64,000 bases of DNA from Atrichornis clamosus (Eukaryota; Chordata; Aves; Passeriformes; Menuridae), in contig WBMZ01003271.1 in assembly GCA_013400975.1 (NCBI GenBank), positions 1-64,000 of the forward strand, given 5' to 3'. The notes under the pieces are model-generated. The model was given only the letters and a program-made list of their open reading frames with translations, had not been told where the DNA came from and ran no database searches. This document shows positions 35,200 to 48,854 of the stretch, piece by piece. Each line of letters opens with the position of its first letter. The stretch's first letter is position 1. A program made the translations under genes and the position numbers.

Positions 35200-38100
35200 T
35201 ATAAATCTGCTCCTTCGGGAAGATAAGGATGAGCATGAAGACTCTTTGGTGAAGGTCAGACAGCCTTTACTGCCACCTCAGTGGTGGGGGAGGACCAAAG
35301 TGTTTCTTACCTCTTTTATCAACTATAAATTCTGACTGAAAGTAACTGAGACCCTCATTAAGCCCTATATGCATATTAATTTTCACACTCCTAAGAATGC
35401 AAATGAAGATAAATGAGAACATGCCTGACATGAATGACAACAGTCACCAAAACCCCACCTATAACATGCAGTTGTTCTACTCCTTTGCAAAGGGACAAAA
35501 ATTATTGTATAAGAAGGGGGGTTTGGGGGCAAAACAAAGAAAATATTTATCTTTTTGAGAGCCATACTTAGGTAAATACAATGTAAATGGATTATCTATC
35601 TACTTGTCAACCAGTCCTATTCAGGCCTAGTTCTTATTCCTTTATAAGTCTGAAAATGAAAAAATATTTGAAACAAGAATCACATTAAGTTGCTTAAGTT
35701 TTTAGGCCAGGAAAATGCTGAAAATATATCTCTAATTTCTGAAGAAAAAAAAAAAGGGTTTTTTTGGGATCTTCTTGCCTTTTTCTTTGCTTACAAAACA
35801 GATGACAGTACCTCACAGTTTTCCTCTTTGACCTGTGAAGTATTTGAGCAACTCAGTGACTCCTCCAGTTCTTCCCAGGAATGTTTAGGCATCTATTAGA
35901 TGGGTTTACTAACAATATTGTTCAAAAGTCTTCATTAAACTTTTTCTTAGAAAATTTGGGGATGCTGAATACGATGTTCCCTTTCCCAGAACATTCCCTT
36001 TCCATTTACCTCATTTCACTACATTACTTTGCTGTCTTCTAATGATGCCATTTGGAGTGACCTATCTTAAGAGGCAGGTTTAGTTATTATATAACTGCAA
36101 AGGTATATTTTAACAAGAAAACAAGAATATTTTAGTGGTTGTAATGTTTTACTGTTGAGGAGTGTGCATGGGGGGAGCATATTCTTCCATAACATTTATA
36201 GCATTTTCATTAATTTTATGCCAGATAGCCTCTTTAAAGAATGCATTACAGTAATGATTATACATGGATAGTTAAGATAGACTAGGGATAAACTTAAGCT
36301 CTGTTATTCAGCTTTTCTGTCAGAAATAAAGTTTCTTCACAACTTTAGGCATAGTACTCAAAATCAAGGCAGAGTCAGTGTGAATCCCACAAAATATTAC
36401 CAGATTAAACATTTGAAACTGACATTAAAAGGCAGCAGAACTCAAGGGAAAAGACAATAGGTGTATTTCCATATTTAGCATCTCCCACCTACATCTAGTA
36501 ATTTAGGGACAACCCAAATCTAGAGAAACCTATAGTTGGGGTAAATGCTAAAATAAAATGTAACACTCTGCTGAGCAAAATTTTGGGGGCACTCAATTTC
36601 CATGACTTTGAGAGTTATGTGCCAAATGTCAATATTGTTCCCAGTTGACATTTATAGGTGAAGAATATCTAAATCTAGTGTGCCTAAATAAGAAGTGATT
36701 CAGGTAGAATACTGGCAAAATTAGAGTTGCAAGATAGAATAAAATAAAAGGAACTTAGATTTTTATCACTATTAGATTGAAGGAAGGATGACTATGACTT
36801 CTGCAAGACTCAAGGATACCTAACCTAACAGAGGAGCAAGTCTAAAATATATGTCTATAAATATTTTCACAATTCTATACTGAAAAATAAAACAGAAATG
36901 AGATGTACTGTGTCTGCTCTGAAGGTAGTCTGTGAAAAACAGGAAGTTTGAGCTTGTTTTTTAAAAAACTTTTACTCTATGCAATGTAATGAAAACAAAC
37001 TAATAAATAAGCATATAATTAAACCCCTCTGCTTTTATTGTATTTTCTTGCTCTGTAAATGGGAAAGCCCCGTGTTGCCTGTCTTTACAGGAAGAGAGAT
37101 TATTCAAGGATGCCCCACTTTCCCATTCTCTTGGGGCTCCTTGACCTGACCTTTTTCTTGACTTACTAACATTCCAGGTCCAGATGTAAGCTTTTCCCTT
37201 GCATGTCCTACAAGATCATCACAGTTTGGAGGGGTGGGGTATTGGTGGCCCCACTTTGTGGAGAGTTAATCTTCCTTCATGGATAAAATTGGTGCAGAAA
37301 GGCTAATTTGAAGTTGCTTTGCTCATTAGCTTTTTATTCTTTATCTTATAAGAACGCTCAATATACCTTATGCCCAATAGGTGGCAGTGAAGCACTGAAA
37401 AATCCACCAGCTTTATTTTTTTTTTTATTTTTAAATGTCTTCTACAATGAAAATAACCAGCTACTGTCTAATGCTCCTCCTGAAAAGCAGGTAAATTTAC
37501 ACTTCCCTCTAAATTCTGAGCTGCTGTTTCATAGGCATCTGACATTTTCATATGCATCATAATCCAGTCTTTGCTCTCTGATATTTTTGTGTGACTGTTT
37601 CTCTTCCTCCTGTTTTAACTTTTAGAACTCATCATTCACAAAATGCCTCTTTTTTTTTAATTAGATGTCGATCACTGTTGACAAGGTGACAATAATTCCA
37701 GTGCTTATCTGTTCATTAAAATAGCATCATCTCTTCCATGTCTTCAGGATAGTGACCAATTGAGCTGCTTCCTGTGTTCACCCTTCTGAGAAATACAGAA
37801 TATTTTACTGAATTACTTGAAGTTTTTTTATCAACTACATAAAAAGAGTAGGTTTTGCAGCAATCAAGGGAAGAAGTTGCATTCGGAGTTTAAAAGAGGA
37901 AAGTTGCTTTCCACTGTCTGTAATATCCCAAGTTTCATTAGATAGCAGAAGGAGTTTTCAGAAAACCTTAGAGCAAGTACTTCACATGTTGTTGACTGAT
38001 TGTTCCCAAGGGCCTTGCTGCCTTTTCACCATGAGGCTTCATGCTAAAACTGCTAATTTATTTGCACTCCAGAAAAATGTGAGCTACAAAAAAATGGTGA

Positions 38101-38640
38101 TGTCCTATTTTATGATTGTGCTTTCAGTCTAACAAGACCTTCAAAGAAAATACCTGCAAAGCAATATTTGCCATTTGAGAACACCTGAGAGGACAGGAGG
38201 TTTGAATTACTTACAAAAGGATCCACATGATGTCTGATAGCCATAAAAATTACACACCCACTTTATAAACATACTTATGATTTATGCTTCACAACACATG
38301 TCTTCCCCTGGTCCCTTCCATAGAACATATGCTTCCTTAATAAAAAATTTGTATTTATAGTTCCTTTTACTAAGACAGTTGCTTTATAGCTTCTTGCAGG
38401 AGTATACAACTTAGCAAAAGTTTTTGAGATTTTGTCCTCACTTTCTTCAGAGGGCTGGCCAGTTTTATAAAATGGTGTGCATACACAAAACAGATTTTGA
38501 TAAGAAGACCAGTAGGAGACAGAAAAAGAAGCAAAGAGAAGATAGTATGAAAACATAATTGTGGAAGGTTCCTAAGCAGTGATTTTACCTGTCACATGCT
38601 GAAATTCTTTGCAAGAGAAGATTTCTGCTTACCTAGTTTC
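35200..38640. other. Non-coding AT-rich stretch
   Basis: No gene or recognised repeat. A poly-A run at about 35745 and poly-T at 37418 are the only low-complexity features of note. A minus-strand open frame at 38556-38275 has no convincing boundaries. Confidence 0.45.
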
Positions 38641-38642
38641 AC

Positions 38643-38875
38643 CTGTTGACCTCTGTTGTTCCCATAAAGACTAAATTTAACATCTGTCTTATGATATAGA
38701 ATACTACAAAGCAAACTGTAGGCAAAGCTGTTTGGGACTTGCCCCTGGTGGTATGTTTCACTGCTGCCTTTCTAGCAGCAAGAGCCCAAAATACAGGCCT
38801 GCCATTTTGTGGTCCCTGCAGTGAAGCAGTATGCCACACAGTCCACAAAGGGTGCAGCTTGCAAAAGAGATTCAA
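38643..38875 (-). other. Candidate minus-strand exon
   Basis: An open frame of 77 codons from an acceptor-like caaaaaag to a caacag|gtgaaa donor, with an even better donor (ctag|gtaagc) a few bases on. It reads LNLFCKLHPLWTVWHTASLQ then GPQNGRPVFWALAARKAAVK. A second frame is open over part of it. Not linked to other exons. Confidence 0.25.
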
Positions 38876-38918
38876 CTTTTTTGCTTTGGTAGGAGAAAAT
38901 TAATAAAATTGACCATGC

Positions 38919-38949
38919 TTCTTTTTCTTTTTCTTTTTTTTTTTTTTTG
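38919..38949 (+). repeat. T-rich (CTTT)n/poly-T tract
   Basis: ctttttctttttc followed by about 17 T. Seen directly. Confidence 0.9.
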
Positions 38950-41570
38950 AAATACCAGTTACTATGCAGTAATTTTTTCCTAACTTCAATATTCGTATCA
39001 TTTTGGCTCACACCTCCTTCCTGTAACAACATTATAATAGCTCAGTGGTTTGGATGGAGATGATACATCTTTGAATATCATGTCAAAAATCAGCCTAAAT
39101 AGTTCAAAGAACTGTTTTGGCATTGGATCAAAATTCACTCAAAAAAACCGTAAGCTTGTATTTATACAATAAACTGTGCTAAACAATGTAATTATGGTTC
39201 ATCATGTCAACTTGAATAAACTTGAAAGGTTTCACTATTTTTAATGCCATTGTAAAAATGTACCAAAAGTGAAAAACTGAATACTCTGTATTTTCTATTG
39301 AACCGCAAAAGACGTCTAAGTACAGATAATACTAAGGGTCTCATTTAAAAACCACAAACTCCTGAGAATTTAGAGTTAAGACTAAAAATACAGTCTTAAC
39401 TTATTTTGTTGCATTTAGGTATTGAAGAGGTGGAACTACCTACACAGAATGGGGTTAGTTAAGGATCCTAAACAGAGTTTGAAAATATCCACAGACACAG
39501 CATTATATGTCGCCAGTCCCATTTACGGATACTGCTATATTAATGACACAATATTTGTTTTAGAGGCCACCAAATATCTCTGCCAGATTAAACATTTGTA
39601 ATCTGGATCCAACTTTAATATACTCTTTCAAATGGGAAAGCCACAAACAACTATAGGCAACATCAACACAGTCTCCCTCAATCTGTTAATTTGTCAGAAT
39701 TACAGACAAGGTAGAGCCAATAATAATAAGCACCTTCCATGAGGACATTAATTAGAAAGTTAAAATAATGACAGTCCTTGCCATAAACAAATCCGAGTTT
39801 AGTGTGTTGGAAGAAAAATCCTACACTATTTCAACTAAAGATTGGCAGCAAACTCAAATCAGTCCAGTGAAATAAGAAAATAGTATAAACTTCCTTGCTT
39901 CTTTTTTATCCGAAGATGTTCATGATCTGCAATTTTGACAACATCTGACCATCTTCTCTTCGTATGACTTGATTCTTGCTTACCATTTGTCCTGGATTTG
40001 ACTGTATGATACCAGCTATCCCTCTCATCTTCTTTATGCTAAAATGAATCTTGTACCTTTAAGATCCAAGAATGTTTCAGGTTAAAGAATGTAAGCAACA
40101 ATGCACTTCCTGGGACTTGGACAGGTTTTTTTTTTCTCTCTTGATCAGCTTTAGAAGCAGCACAGAGAGAGCTATTTTTTCCTTCCTTTTTTTGGTTTTT
40201 TGGCCAGTTTTTTTCCAGCTCTGTTTCTCAAGGGAGAGAGACAGGGAGTGAATTCTTCTTGTTTTGCTTTTTTTGGGTTTTTTTGTTTTGTTTGGGTTTT
40301 TTGTTTTGTTTTGTGTTTTTTTAGCTAGCTGAGACAAGTTTTCCTTGGGATTTTTTTTTCTTTGCCTGGAACTGTTTCAACTGAGCCCCACTTCACGACA
40401 CCAGATCACATCCTCAGAACCCCTGGGGGGTTCCCCGTGCCGCGGGCTAGCAGAACGGGGCACGGGAAGGACTGATGAGCTTGCCCAGGTTTTGCTTTCT
40501 GTGCCAAGAGGTTTATAATCATACATTATTCTTCTGCCTGTGCCTGAAAGCACTTGGTGTATGTGTGTGTTTTGTAAATAAGACAGGTTTTTTCACTTTC
40601 CTCTGAGATTGCTCTCCAAACCTGGTGGTAGAGGGGCTATTCCTCCAGAGTTTGTCTCAAACCGGCACACTATTTTAGGCATGTCTGCACAGTATGTCTG
40701 CTCACTTAAGCATAGAATATAGCTCTCCTAGCACTTCCTCAGGTGGAACTAAGGGGATTTTCCCTGTGTTTTCTCTACAGCCACAGGGTTTGGTTTTTCA
40801 ATTCCACAGGCTTTCAATGGCATGGCAATAAGGCAAATGGAGAAGAAAGAGGAGCAATAGTCTGAAATACAACATTATCTGAAGCAACTTCACCAGTGGA
40901 GATATTTTTCTGGACAAGGGTTGCTTTCTGGATTAGTGCGCTAGATTAGTGATACAAATATGGGACAACCAGTCACGATACTGATCTCAATGGTAGCACA
41001 GCTCATTTTCTGTGAAACTCTTCCTTATTCCCTTCCCTCCAGTTTTGAGGGACAGTTTTCTGTCCTCTGCTCTTAAAGAAAGGTTCTTCTGCAAAGGCAA
41101 TACATTTTTACTGAAAAATAGTCTTTTTAACTAAAGGTTAATTGTTGAAAGGTTGGATCAATTTTAAGGTTGCAAAATTGAAAATGCATTTGGGCTCTAT
41201 GCGTATGATGGCTGAAGTGGCTATGTGGCAATATGGCAATTTTAGGTGTGTCTTAGCAGTCTGTGCCTTAGAGGTAACTGTGTCTCCTGGTATAAATATT
41301 CAAAAGCTACTGGAAGAACCCTTTCACAAAAGACAAAGAGCAAACTAAGAGCAGATGTTATGCTGCTGTTTCCCATATAAATTTGCACTGAGATTGCATA
41401 AAAATGAAAAAGTAGCTCAATCTGTATGGACTATTTTGCTTTCAGTCTGCTCACCAATATGCTATAGACCAAAATGAGTAACTATGCTTTTTTTATTGCT
41501 GTTTCGTCTTTTCTGTGTGTGACTGTGTTACCTGACAATGCAGACATTATTATTTTTAGACAATACATAT
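38950..41570. other. Non-coding stretch
   Basis: No gene seen. It contains the T/G-rich tract at 40186-40323 and a small CpG-containing patch at 40420-40465 (ccgtgccgcgggctag) too short to call an island. Confidence 0.45.
40186..40323 (+). repeat. T/G-rich low-complexity tract
   Basis: Repeated runs of T interrupted by G (ttttgttttgtttggg and similar), in two blocks around 40186-40212 and 40263-40323. Confidence 0.8.
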
Positions 41571-41572
41571 TG

Positions 41573-41677
41573 ACTCTCAGGGACATGGTTTAGCGGTAGA
41601 CTTGGAAGTGCTAGGTTAACAGTTGGACTCAATGATCTTAAGGGTCTTCTCCAACCTAAATAGTTCTGTGATCTTCG
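41573..41677 (+). mobile_element. CR1 3'-end fragment
   Basis: gggacatggtttagcggtag, then ggttaacagttggactcaat and gatcttaagggtcttctcca: the typical avian CR1 3' terminus in sense orientation. Confidence 0.9.
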
Positions 41678-41679
41678 TA

Positions 41680-44600
41680 ATCCTTTCAGTCAGAGATGGC
41701 TAGAGAGAACAAAGGGGTGGGAGGTTGTAACGGATTAAGATGGGTGAATGGATCAATAAGCAGAAAATGAGCTGGTGAAGGGGCTGGTGGGACTAAAGGC
41801 TAGGAAATAAAGACAGGTTTGACAAGTGCAGCATTTTGTAGCATACTGAGAAACAGCAAGGAAGAAGACAACGGGGAAAGAGGAAAGCTACTCAGAGAGC
41901 ACCATAAGAGAAGCATTAATTCTGCCTTATTTAGATCACATACAGAAATTTGTGGAAACTATGTGGTGTAATGGCACATAAAATACCTGCAAGCATAGGG
42001 AAGCATTTTCAGATTTGTTTGGGAAAAAATTCCTGACGATCACAGTGATAGTTTGCCTGCCTCCAGATTAAGCAAAGCAATGCCTATATCTGCAAAATCA
42101 GAAGTTTCGGCTGCTCTGATTACGTGCTTTGTGGTTGGGGCCCATGTCTTACAGGACAGGGTGCCCTGTACTGCTTGGGAGTTTTAAATAATATTTACAG
42201 TAATTAATTTTTTTCATGATTCAATGTCTAAATAAATTTGCAGTCCACTTTCTTATCATTTAGACAGCGTAAGATCCATAAATCCTCCCTTTTCTGCCGC
42301 ACTCTGTAACATCTGTATAAGGATGCCTGTGTTCTGTCAGTTCTCCAGAAGGCATTGAACATGCTCCAACACTGAACAAGCTCCAAGCAGGGCAATTGAG
42401 TCCAGTAACTCAGAGCTGGCATACCCAGAGATGTGGGGACACTCTCTGAGTGATGTTGTAATTATCTGCCTCCCTTTTGAGACTGCAGCTTCTTGAACTT
42501 CTTCAGGCTGCATGATGAACTGAAGCATCTGGAAGAGTTCAGGATAGGCAGGTGCCTGAACAAGACCAATCTAAACACTAAGAAATGGGGATAACAGTTA
42601 AGAACATTCAGAAGTTAGAGTGGATTTAGACACATCCAGATGGAGAGACACAGGGCCTCCTAATACTGAAGAGTGATTTATTTCCTCCTGAGGCTTGCCA
42701 GGGAATCATTTACATGGGGTTGGATAGGAAATGATCAGTACCATAGGCAGCAGCAAAACAACTGGGCTAATTACCTGCATTCAGATATCAAAAGATGCAA
42801 ATCCTAATAAGGTTCTTTTCAGTACGGGACTCGGGGCTGCTAAACTGATGGCTCCTGCCTAAAAGTCCATCTTGTAAACAGAGAAGCTACAAAGCCAACT
42901 TCCTAATACATCTTCCTAACACAACTTCTTAACCTTGAAATGAACAAACTTTCTGCAAAATGGAGTTTCTTCTATTTAAGACAATATTAGAGGCCTATTT
43001 GTGTTGTTTGTTAGAAAGCAGCTAAATTTGGAAAAAAATCTTATGTGTGGAAGTCAATTAGCAGTGAATTCATTAAAACTGTTCAGATTTGGCTTTTTGG
43101 AGTTGAGACACGTTCTTATTGTGTATAATAATCTGCAAGCACACAGTCCAAAATATGTCAACACTGAAGTACTTTTTTTGTTTTTTGTTTTGCTGCTTGG
43201 TTGTTTTACTGTGGTTACTTTACTAATAGATCCGTACCATGTACGACATATGCACCTTGAAAGATCATAGCTGGAGGGAGTGACATTGAATTATGAAATT
43301 AGTTTTGAGTGCTGTTATTGATTTCTCTTCCAGAATATATGTTTAAAGAAGAATCCTGGTAGATTGGGAAATAAATCAACTAGTTTATAAGTGTGCATCA
43401 CATTTTTTCTACTTTTTCAGGAGCTCAGATAACCAACAGATTTGCAAAATCAAACTCTGTTAAAGTGCACTGAGCTCCATGTATTTGCATCCAGTGGTTA
43501 AAGCTGCATATTGAAAAGTATTTTTAGAAGAACCTCTAAGGAAAAAAAGAACATCCTACTATTCTGTCTTATATCCTCATCCATTAAAGAAGCTGGTTAG
43601 TCTACTCACATATGCCAGGCCATTTTTAACCAAGATTTGTATATGTGCAGCCAGCAATTACAGAAAGTTGCAAGACATCCAGAGATGAATAAGAAAGTCT
43701 CTGCCTCTTCTGGTAAAGCAGAAATGGACTCCAACAAACAAATATTTATTCAGATCTGTGAGTCACAGATGCTTTAACTTCAGGTTACAACTTCGTCTTC
43801 AAGCCTGCAAAGCTCATCCAGCTCATATTTACCAACTGCAGCTCTCTGCTGTGTGCTCTTTTGCTGTACTCCAAAAGTAGAAGCTCTATGACTTGATTCC
43901 ATGTCTCTTTTAGGTAAAGATATATGAATCATTTATGCAGAGAATTTGATGATATATAATTAAGAACGTAGTTAATTTTTCCAATCTATAATATGAGGAA
44001 AAAGAATTTGTTATTTTTGTGCTTGATTTGGATTTGACATATTCTTCTACTCAGGGATCCAACACCTACTGAAATTAGTGGAAGGACTATTATTTCTCCA
44101 TAATAGATTCTCTCAAACTACTTTATTTGGGATGTGTTAATGTAAAATAATTTATCTTGTGATTGAGAAAGCTTGAGAAAAATATATAGAAACAAAATTC
44201 TTAAAATGTGTCAAAATGTAAAATTCATAAACCCCATCTTTTCCAAGCCAATTAGTATGGACAATCTTCAAAAAATTACTAATTTAAAATATTCAGATGT
44301 TTCAGAAGACATGACTGTGTTCACAGGGTATAATTTTTGGTGATGTGGTATGAAAGTTGCTGTCTACAGGGTGTAATGATCTGTGACCACTGACAAACTG
44401 ACCCCAGGATCATCAGCCAGCCACAAACACAACACTGGGATTTAAATGTGGCTTCCAAAACCACAGACCTCCACCCACTGAGTTAAACAGCAACTCTACT
44501 AGATCAGCTAATAGAGGACTGATGAGCAAACACACGAGGAGATGCATCATGTTTTCATTGCAGCACATGTGTACTTCAGTGATCACATCATTAGCAGGTT

Positions 44601-47600
44601 AAGCAATATAAAAGCTTCTCACACAGAGACAGAGGCTGTACAGAGGGAGATCTATATTTGACAGCAGCCTTGGGATATGCTTGGTCCCTTTTGAAATAGA
44701 TGAACATTCTTCCTGGCTAATGTCTCCTTTGGAGTCTCTTCTCAGCCCTGCCTAATTCATAATGATTCAGTGTTTGCTGTCTCTGTAACCAGAGGTGGAG
44801 TGCTGTGATAGAGCCAATAAACAGGAAAGCAATGGACGTATTGTAGAAAATTGAAGACTTGAAAGGCAAAGCAGCAAAGCTGCTAAACCCATGACTCTTA
44901 TCTGAGGAAAGAAGAATAAAAAAAAGAAATAAAGAGGGAGAAAAGATATCATTTTCAGTAAGTCATACAATGTTATCAGCTCCAACAAAGAACTCCTTCC
45001 TTGACAGGATTCCATAAAAGCTTATTAAAACTGGAGAAAGCAAAATGCTTTATCTGGGTAGCCTTCATCCAAAGCGTTTGTCACACTTCTCAATTCACTT
45101 GTGCAACTATTATAATAAAGTTACCCAAGGACAGTATTTACAAATCTTCAGCATCAAGGTTAAATATGAAGTGAGAAGGAAGGTGAAAAACAAATTGTCT
45201 TTGGTGGAAAAAGACTAAAAGCAGATTATGTCGTTATATTGCAGAAATGTCACTACCTGGAAATAAAAAAAAAAAATCAAAAAATGCACTACATTCTCTC
45301 GGGATATTTACACTAAAATCACTCATCCCAAAGAAGTTGAAATGAGATTATGTATCTTGTTCAAGTAGCTCTGTGCTGGGTTTTGTTCAGAGACATCTGT
45401 GTTCCCTAGATACATTTCTTTCAGAAAGCATTCATGTAATTTCAATGAAAACCATATAAAATCAACAAGTAAAAGCCAGATCTTCAATGTGTGTAAAATC
45501 AGAACTCTATTGATTCTGTCCTTCTGGATCAGGAGGGAACAGGATTCGCTCAGGTAGAACTACTGGGAAAAAAATAAAAACAACCCTAATGTTTCTTTTC
45601 TCCACACATCCCAGTCTTTTGACTGCCTGTTAAATTGCTATCTCACCATTAGACATACAATAGCTACTTAAACATCTAGGTTCTAGAAAAAAATTTATTT
45701 CAAGTCAATTCTGGCAATCATAAACATAGGACTACCAAGACTTAGCTCGTTTGGAGCCTGTATTTCCACTACTATTGTTCCTATGGTACCAAAACCCTTT
45801 TATTGGCTATGTAGATATCTGCCTGCAATCTGACAGCAGTAAACTGGAGTTCTTCTCTCACAGCTCAACTCCTTCGGGGCTCATAAAATGTGCATTCCTC
45901 CACTTCTCTCAAAATACAGTTTGATTTGGTAGATGATCATACTTATCAACACTTGCCCATGTCCCCCCTTCCTACACATTCCCAAGATAGCTGAAAGAGT
46001 AAGACCAGCCATTAGGGTTCTGGATGGTTTTCGTGTTTTTAATCCCTCCTTCACCAGAAGTTTCTTCCCACTCCATAAACAGCCAGGCTGTGGCATATTC
46101 CTGGGTTATCTCTGTGTCACAATGGTAAAGCCTTGAACTAAGTCCTTGCATTTCCACAGCATCCTAGGGCTGAGGTTTTAACCTCCCTTCAGGAAGGGTC
46201 AGGGACTAGACTTTGAAGCCAGTCACCATACACAAAACAAGGGTACTGAGGTGACATGGATATCTATTACTAAAATCATATCCTGATCCAGTGTTTGGGA
46301 GAGGACTGATTTGTTCACATTATTCACTCAGATTAAATATCAACCAGAAAAGTCTTAGAATTTATAACTTTGCCTCCAGTTTATATTTAGAGTCAAGTTA
46401 TTTATTCCAGTAATAATAATTTTTTTCTGGCTTATGGAGTTAAAAAAGGGCTATTTTTGATGATTTGAACTTTTACAAAAATAGTCAACATATTAATTTA
46501 TTTTGGATTCTGTTTTTGAATAAAAGTCTCTAAATCAATCACTGAAAAATGTGTAGAAATATTGTATATACATAGGGTAATATACTTAATGTGTGTATAC
46601 TGTAACAAAATAGTTCTCTAAAAGACTGGACACAGGAGGAACAAAGGCAGAATTATTTTTACATAGAAACATAAGTTTTCCTACTGAAATAGTTTGGGTT
46701 GTACTTTGCTTCTGGCTTAGCAGAGGAAATAACAACAAAAACATTCCTTTGGAAGTTTTGAATGATACCTGAGAAGTTTCAGGAATTTGCTATCAAACAC
46801 ATTCAGTATCTTCTGAAAGAAATTAGTAACATAAATCTGAGATCAAAAGTAATACTGAAAAGCTATTAATTGTACTAAATTCTGCTTTTCTACCTGTTAA
46901 GCCATAAAAACATGACTACACAACACTTCGTTAATGCCTCTAATGAGATGCAGTTAGCTCAATGCCATGGGAGGTTTGATTCCAATGATGGTTTCCTGTC
47001 CCTGCATAAAGGATAGAGTTTTTTCAGTTGATGGAAGTTTATTTCCCCTTTAATGAACATCATGTTTATGATGTCCTTCTGCTAGCTCCAGCGAATGAAA
47101 CAACTACAGATTAATGGCTTGTTCTCAAGCAGAGGTGCTGGAGTAATATTAAAAGAAGCTGTCTTCTGTTCAGCACTATAAATGAAGTTGGATGGTGGAA
47201 CTGCTGGGCCTTTTCCATATCTTGACTGCCTGGAGTTCCCTCCAGTCTTGTGGTGAGGGTAACAGGCAATTGCCAAGGAGCTAATGATCTTGGATACAAG
47301 GGGAGGGGCCAGTAAAAAAAAAAAAAAAGGAAATGTTCAATTAACACCTATTTAGCTTTTATAATAATTCTCAGACATAATTATACTGTCTGGTGATAGA
47401 CATATGTGTCTCATTAACAGCATTATATATATTTATGTATGTTTTGGCAAGAGAGACTGAATCCTTGAATTTTTCATAATGACAATCTTGCTGTTGTTAA
47501 CTTCACCCTACATTCTTGTGATGGCACTTCATTCCAATATTTTCATACTTTTTTTCCTACAAATAACTCGGTTGGAAATACAAGATTGTTTTGAAACCAA

Positions 47601-48180
47601 CTGTTATTTTCTGTTGAAAATAAACATTTCTTTGCATTTCTCAGTAGGGGACTTGCTTTGAACTTACTCATGGTTTTCAAACTATTCCTTTAGAGTCCTC
47701 AGGTCCAAGCTTTCTCTGCTTGCAGCTGATCCACAAAAAAATGGAGCACTTTAAGAGCTACACCAAAAACATGCAGTTTCTGACTCCTACTGCAACTGCT
47801 ATGGTACAGCACATTTTCCCTACAAATCCACATGTGCTCAGATGCAATGACCTCTTGACAGAGCTGAGCAGATGCTAAAGTGTTCCTATGATGCTCTTAG
47901 AGTGATTTCCTAATTCTGCCCCTTATGGCTTCATCAAGTCACTCACATAACAAGCAACCATGAGAGCAAACCTTCAGGATAAAGTTTAGCACAAAACACT
48001 GATGTCACAGAAAAAAATACCCTTGTTTTTCTTTTGTCCCAAAGGCCCTATAATTGGTCAGATGGAATGTGATCAGTAAGGGTTTCCTTTAGTCTGCCTA
48101 CTTAAGGAATTTGGACCCTGAGTAACCTCTTCTGTTCCTTAATGTCCTAGGATGGGCCTCTTATCTCTTATGGTAGCATT
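41680..48180. other. Non-coding AT-rich stretch
   Basis: No convincing gene, splice-bounded frame or named repeat. 42250-42560 is slightly GC-elevated with overlapping short open frames in two registers of the minus strand. A poly-A run lies at about 47316-47329. Confidence 0.45.
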
Positions 48181-48182
48181 TC

Positions 48183-48281
48183 TTGGGGACGTGATTTAAC
48201 AGTAACATTTTGGTTCTGGGTGAACAGTTGGACTTGATGATCTTAGAGGTCTTTTCCAACCTTAGGGATTCTGTGAGTCTT
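48183..48281 (+). mobile_element. CR1 3'-end fragment
   Basis: ggacttgatgatcttagagg followed by tcttttccaaccttagggat is a close match to the CR1 3' tail, sense orientation. Confidence 0.9.
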
Positions 48282-48854
48282 TTCTCAGTGGAGGCTTTGG
48301 TTGCTCATCCAGCACAAGCTGTTTCACATTCCCCATGCACCTCTTCAACTGACTGAAACTAAGACTATAAATTCTTCTAGGCAGGAAGTTAAAAACGCTG
48401 CAGTGCACATCCTCAATACAGTTCAACTCTTCCAGTGGGTCCTCAGTAAGTGGGAGCACAGGGTCAAGAGTTCAAGGGTGTGAAGTATTCCAGCAGAAAT
48501 TCCTAAATTTTTTGAGAAGAGAGGAGAGAAACAACCAGAAAATCCCATCCCATGCTGGCATGTAGATAGTTCTAGTAGTAAACAGCAACCAATACACTCT
48601 GTTACACTCCTCATACTTGCTCACTGCCAACCTCAATGTGCTTCCAGTGCTGCAGAAGGAAGCTGGAGCCAAAGTCATGCTCCTTCAAGGAGGCCACACT
48701 GCCCTCCTTGAGAATACCACAGCTCTGTGTTTCCACTCACATATGACCCTTGGCAGCTGATAGCCAACATGCCAACTAGCAGTGTTCCAGCTGTAAGGTA
48801 GACAGGGGAAGCAAGAGTTCCCACGTGCCAACAGGTGGGAGAGATGGGAAGAGA

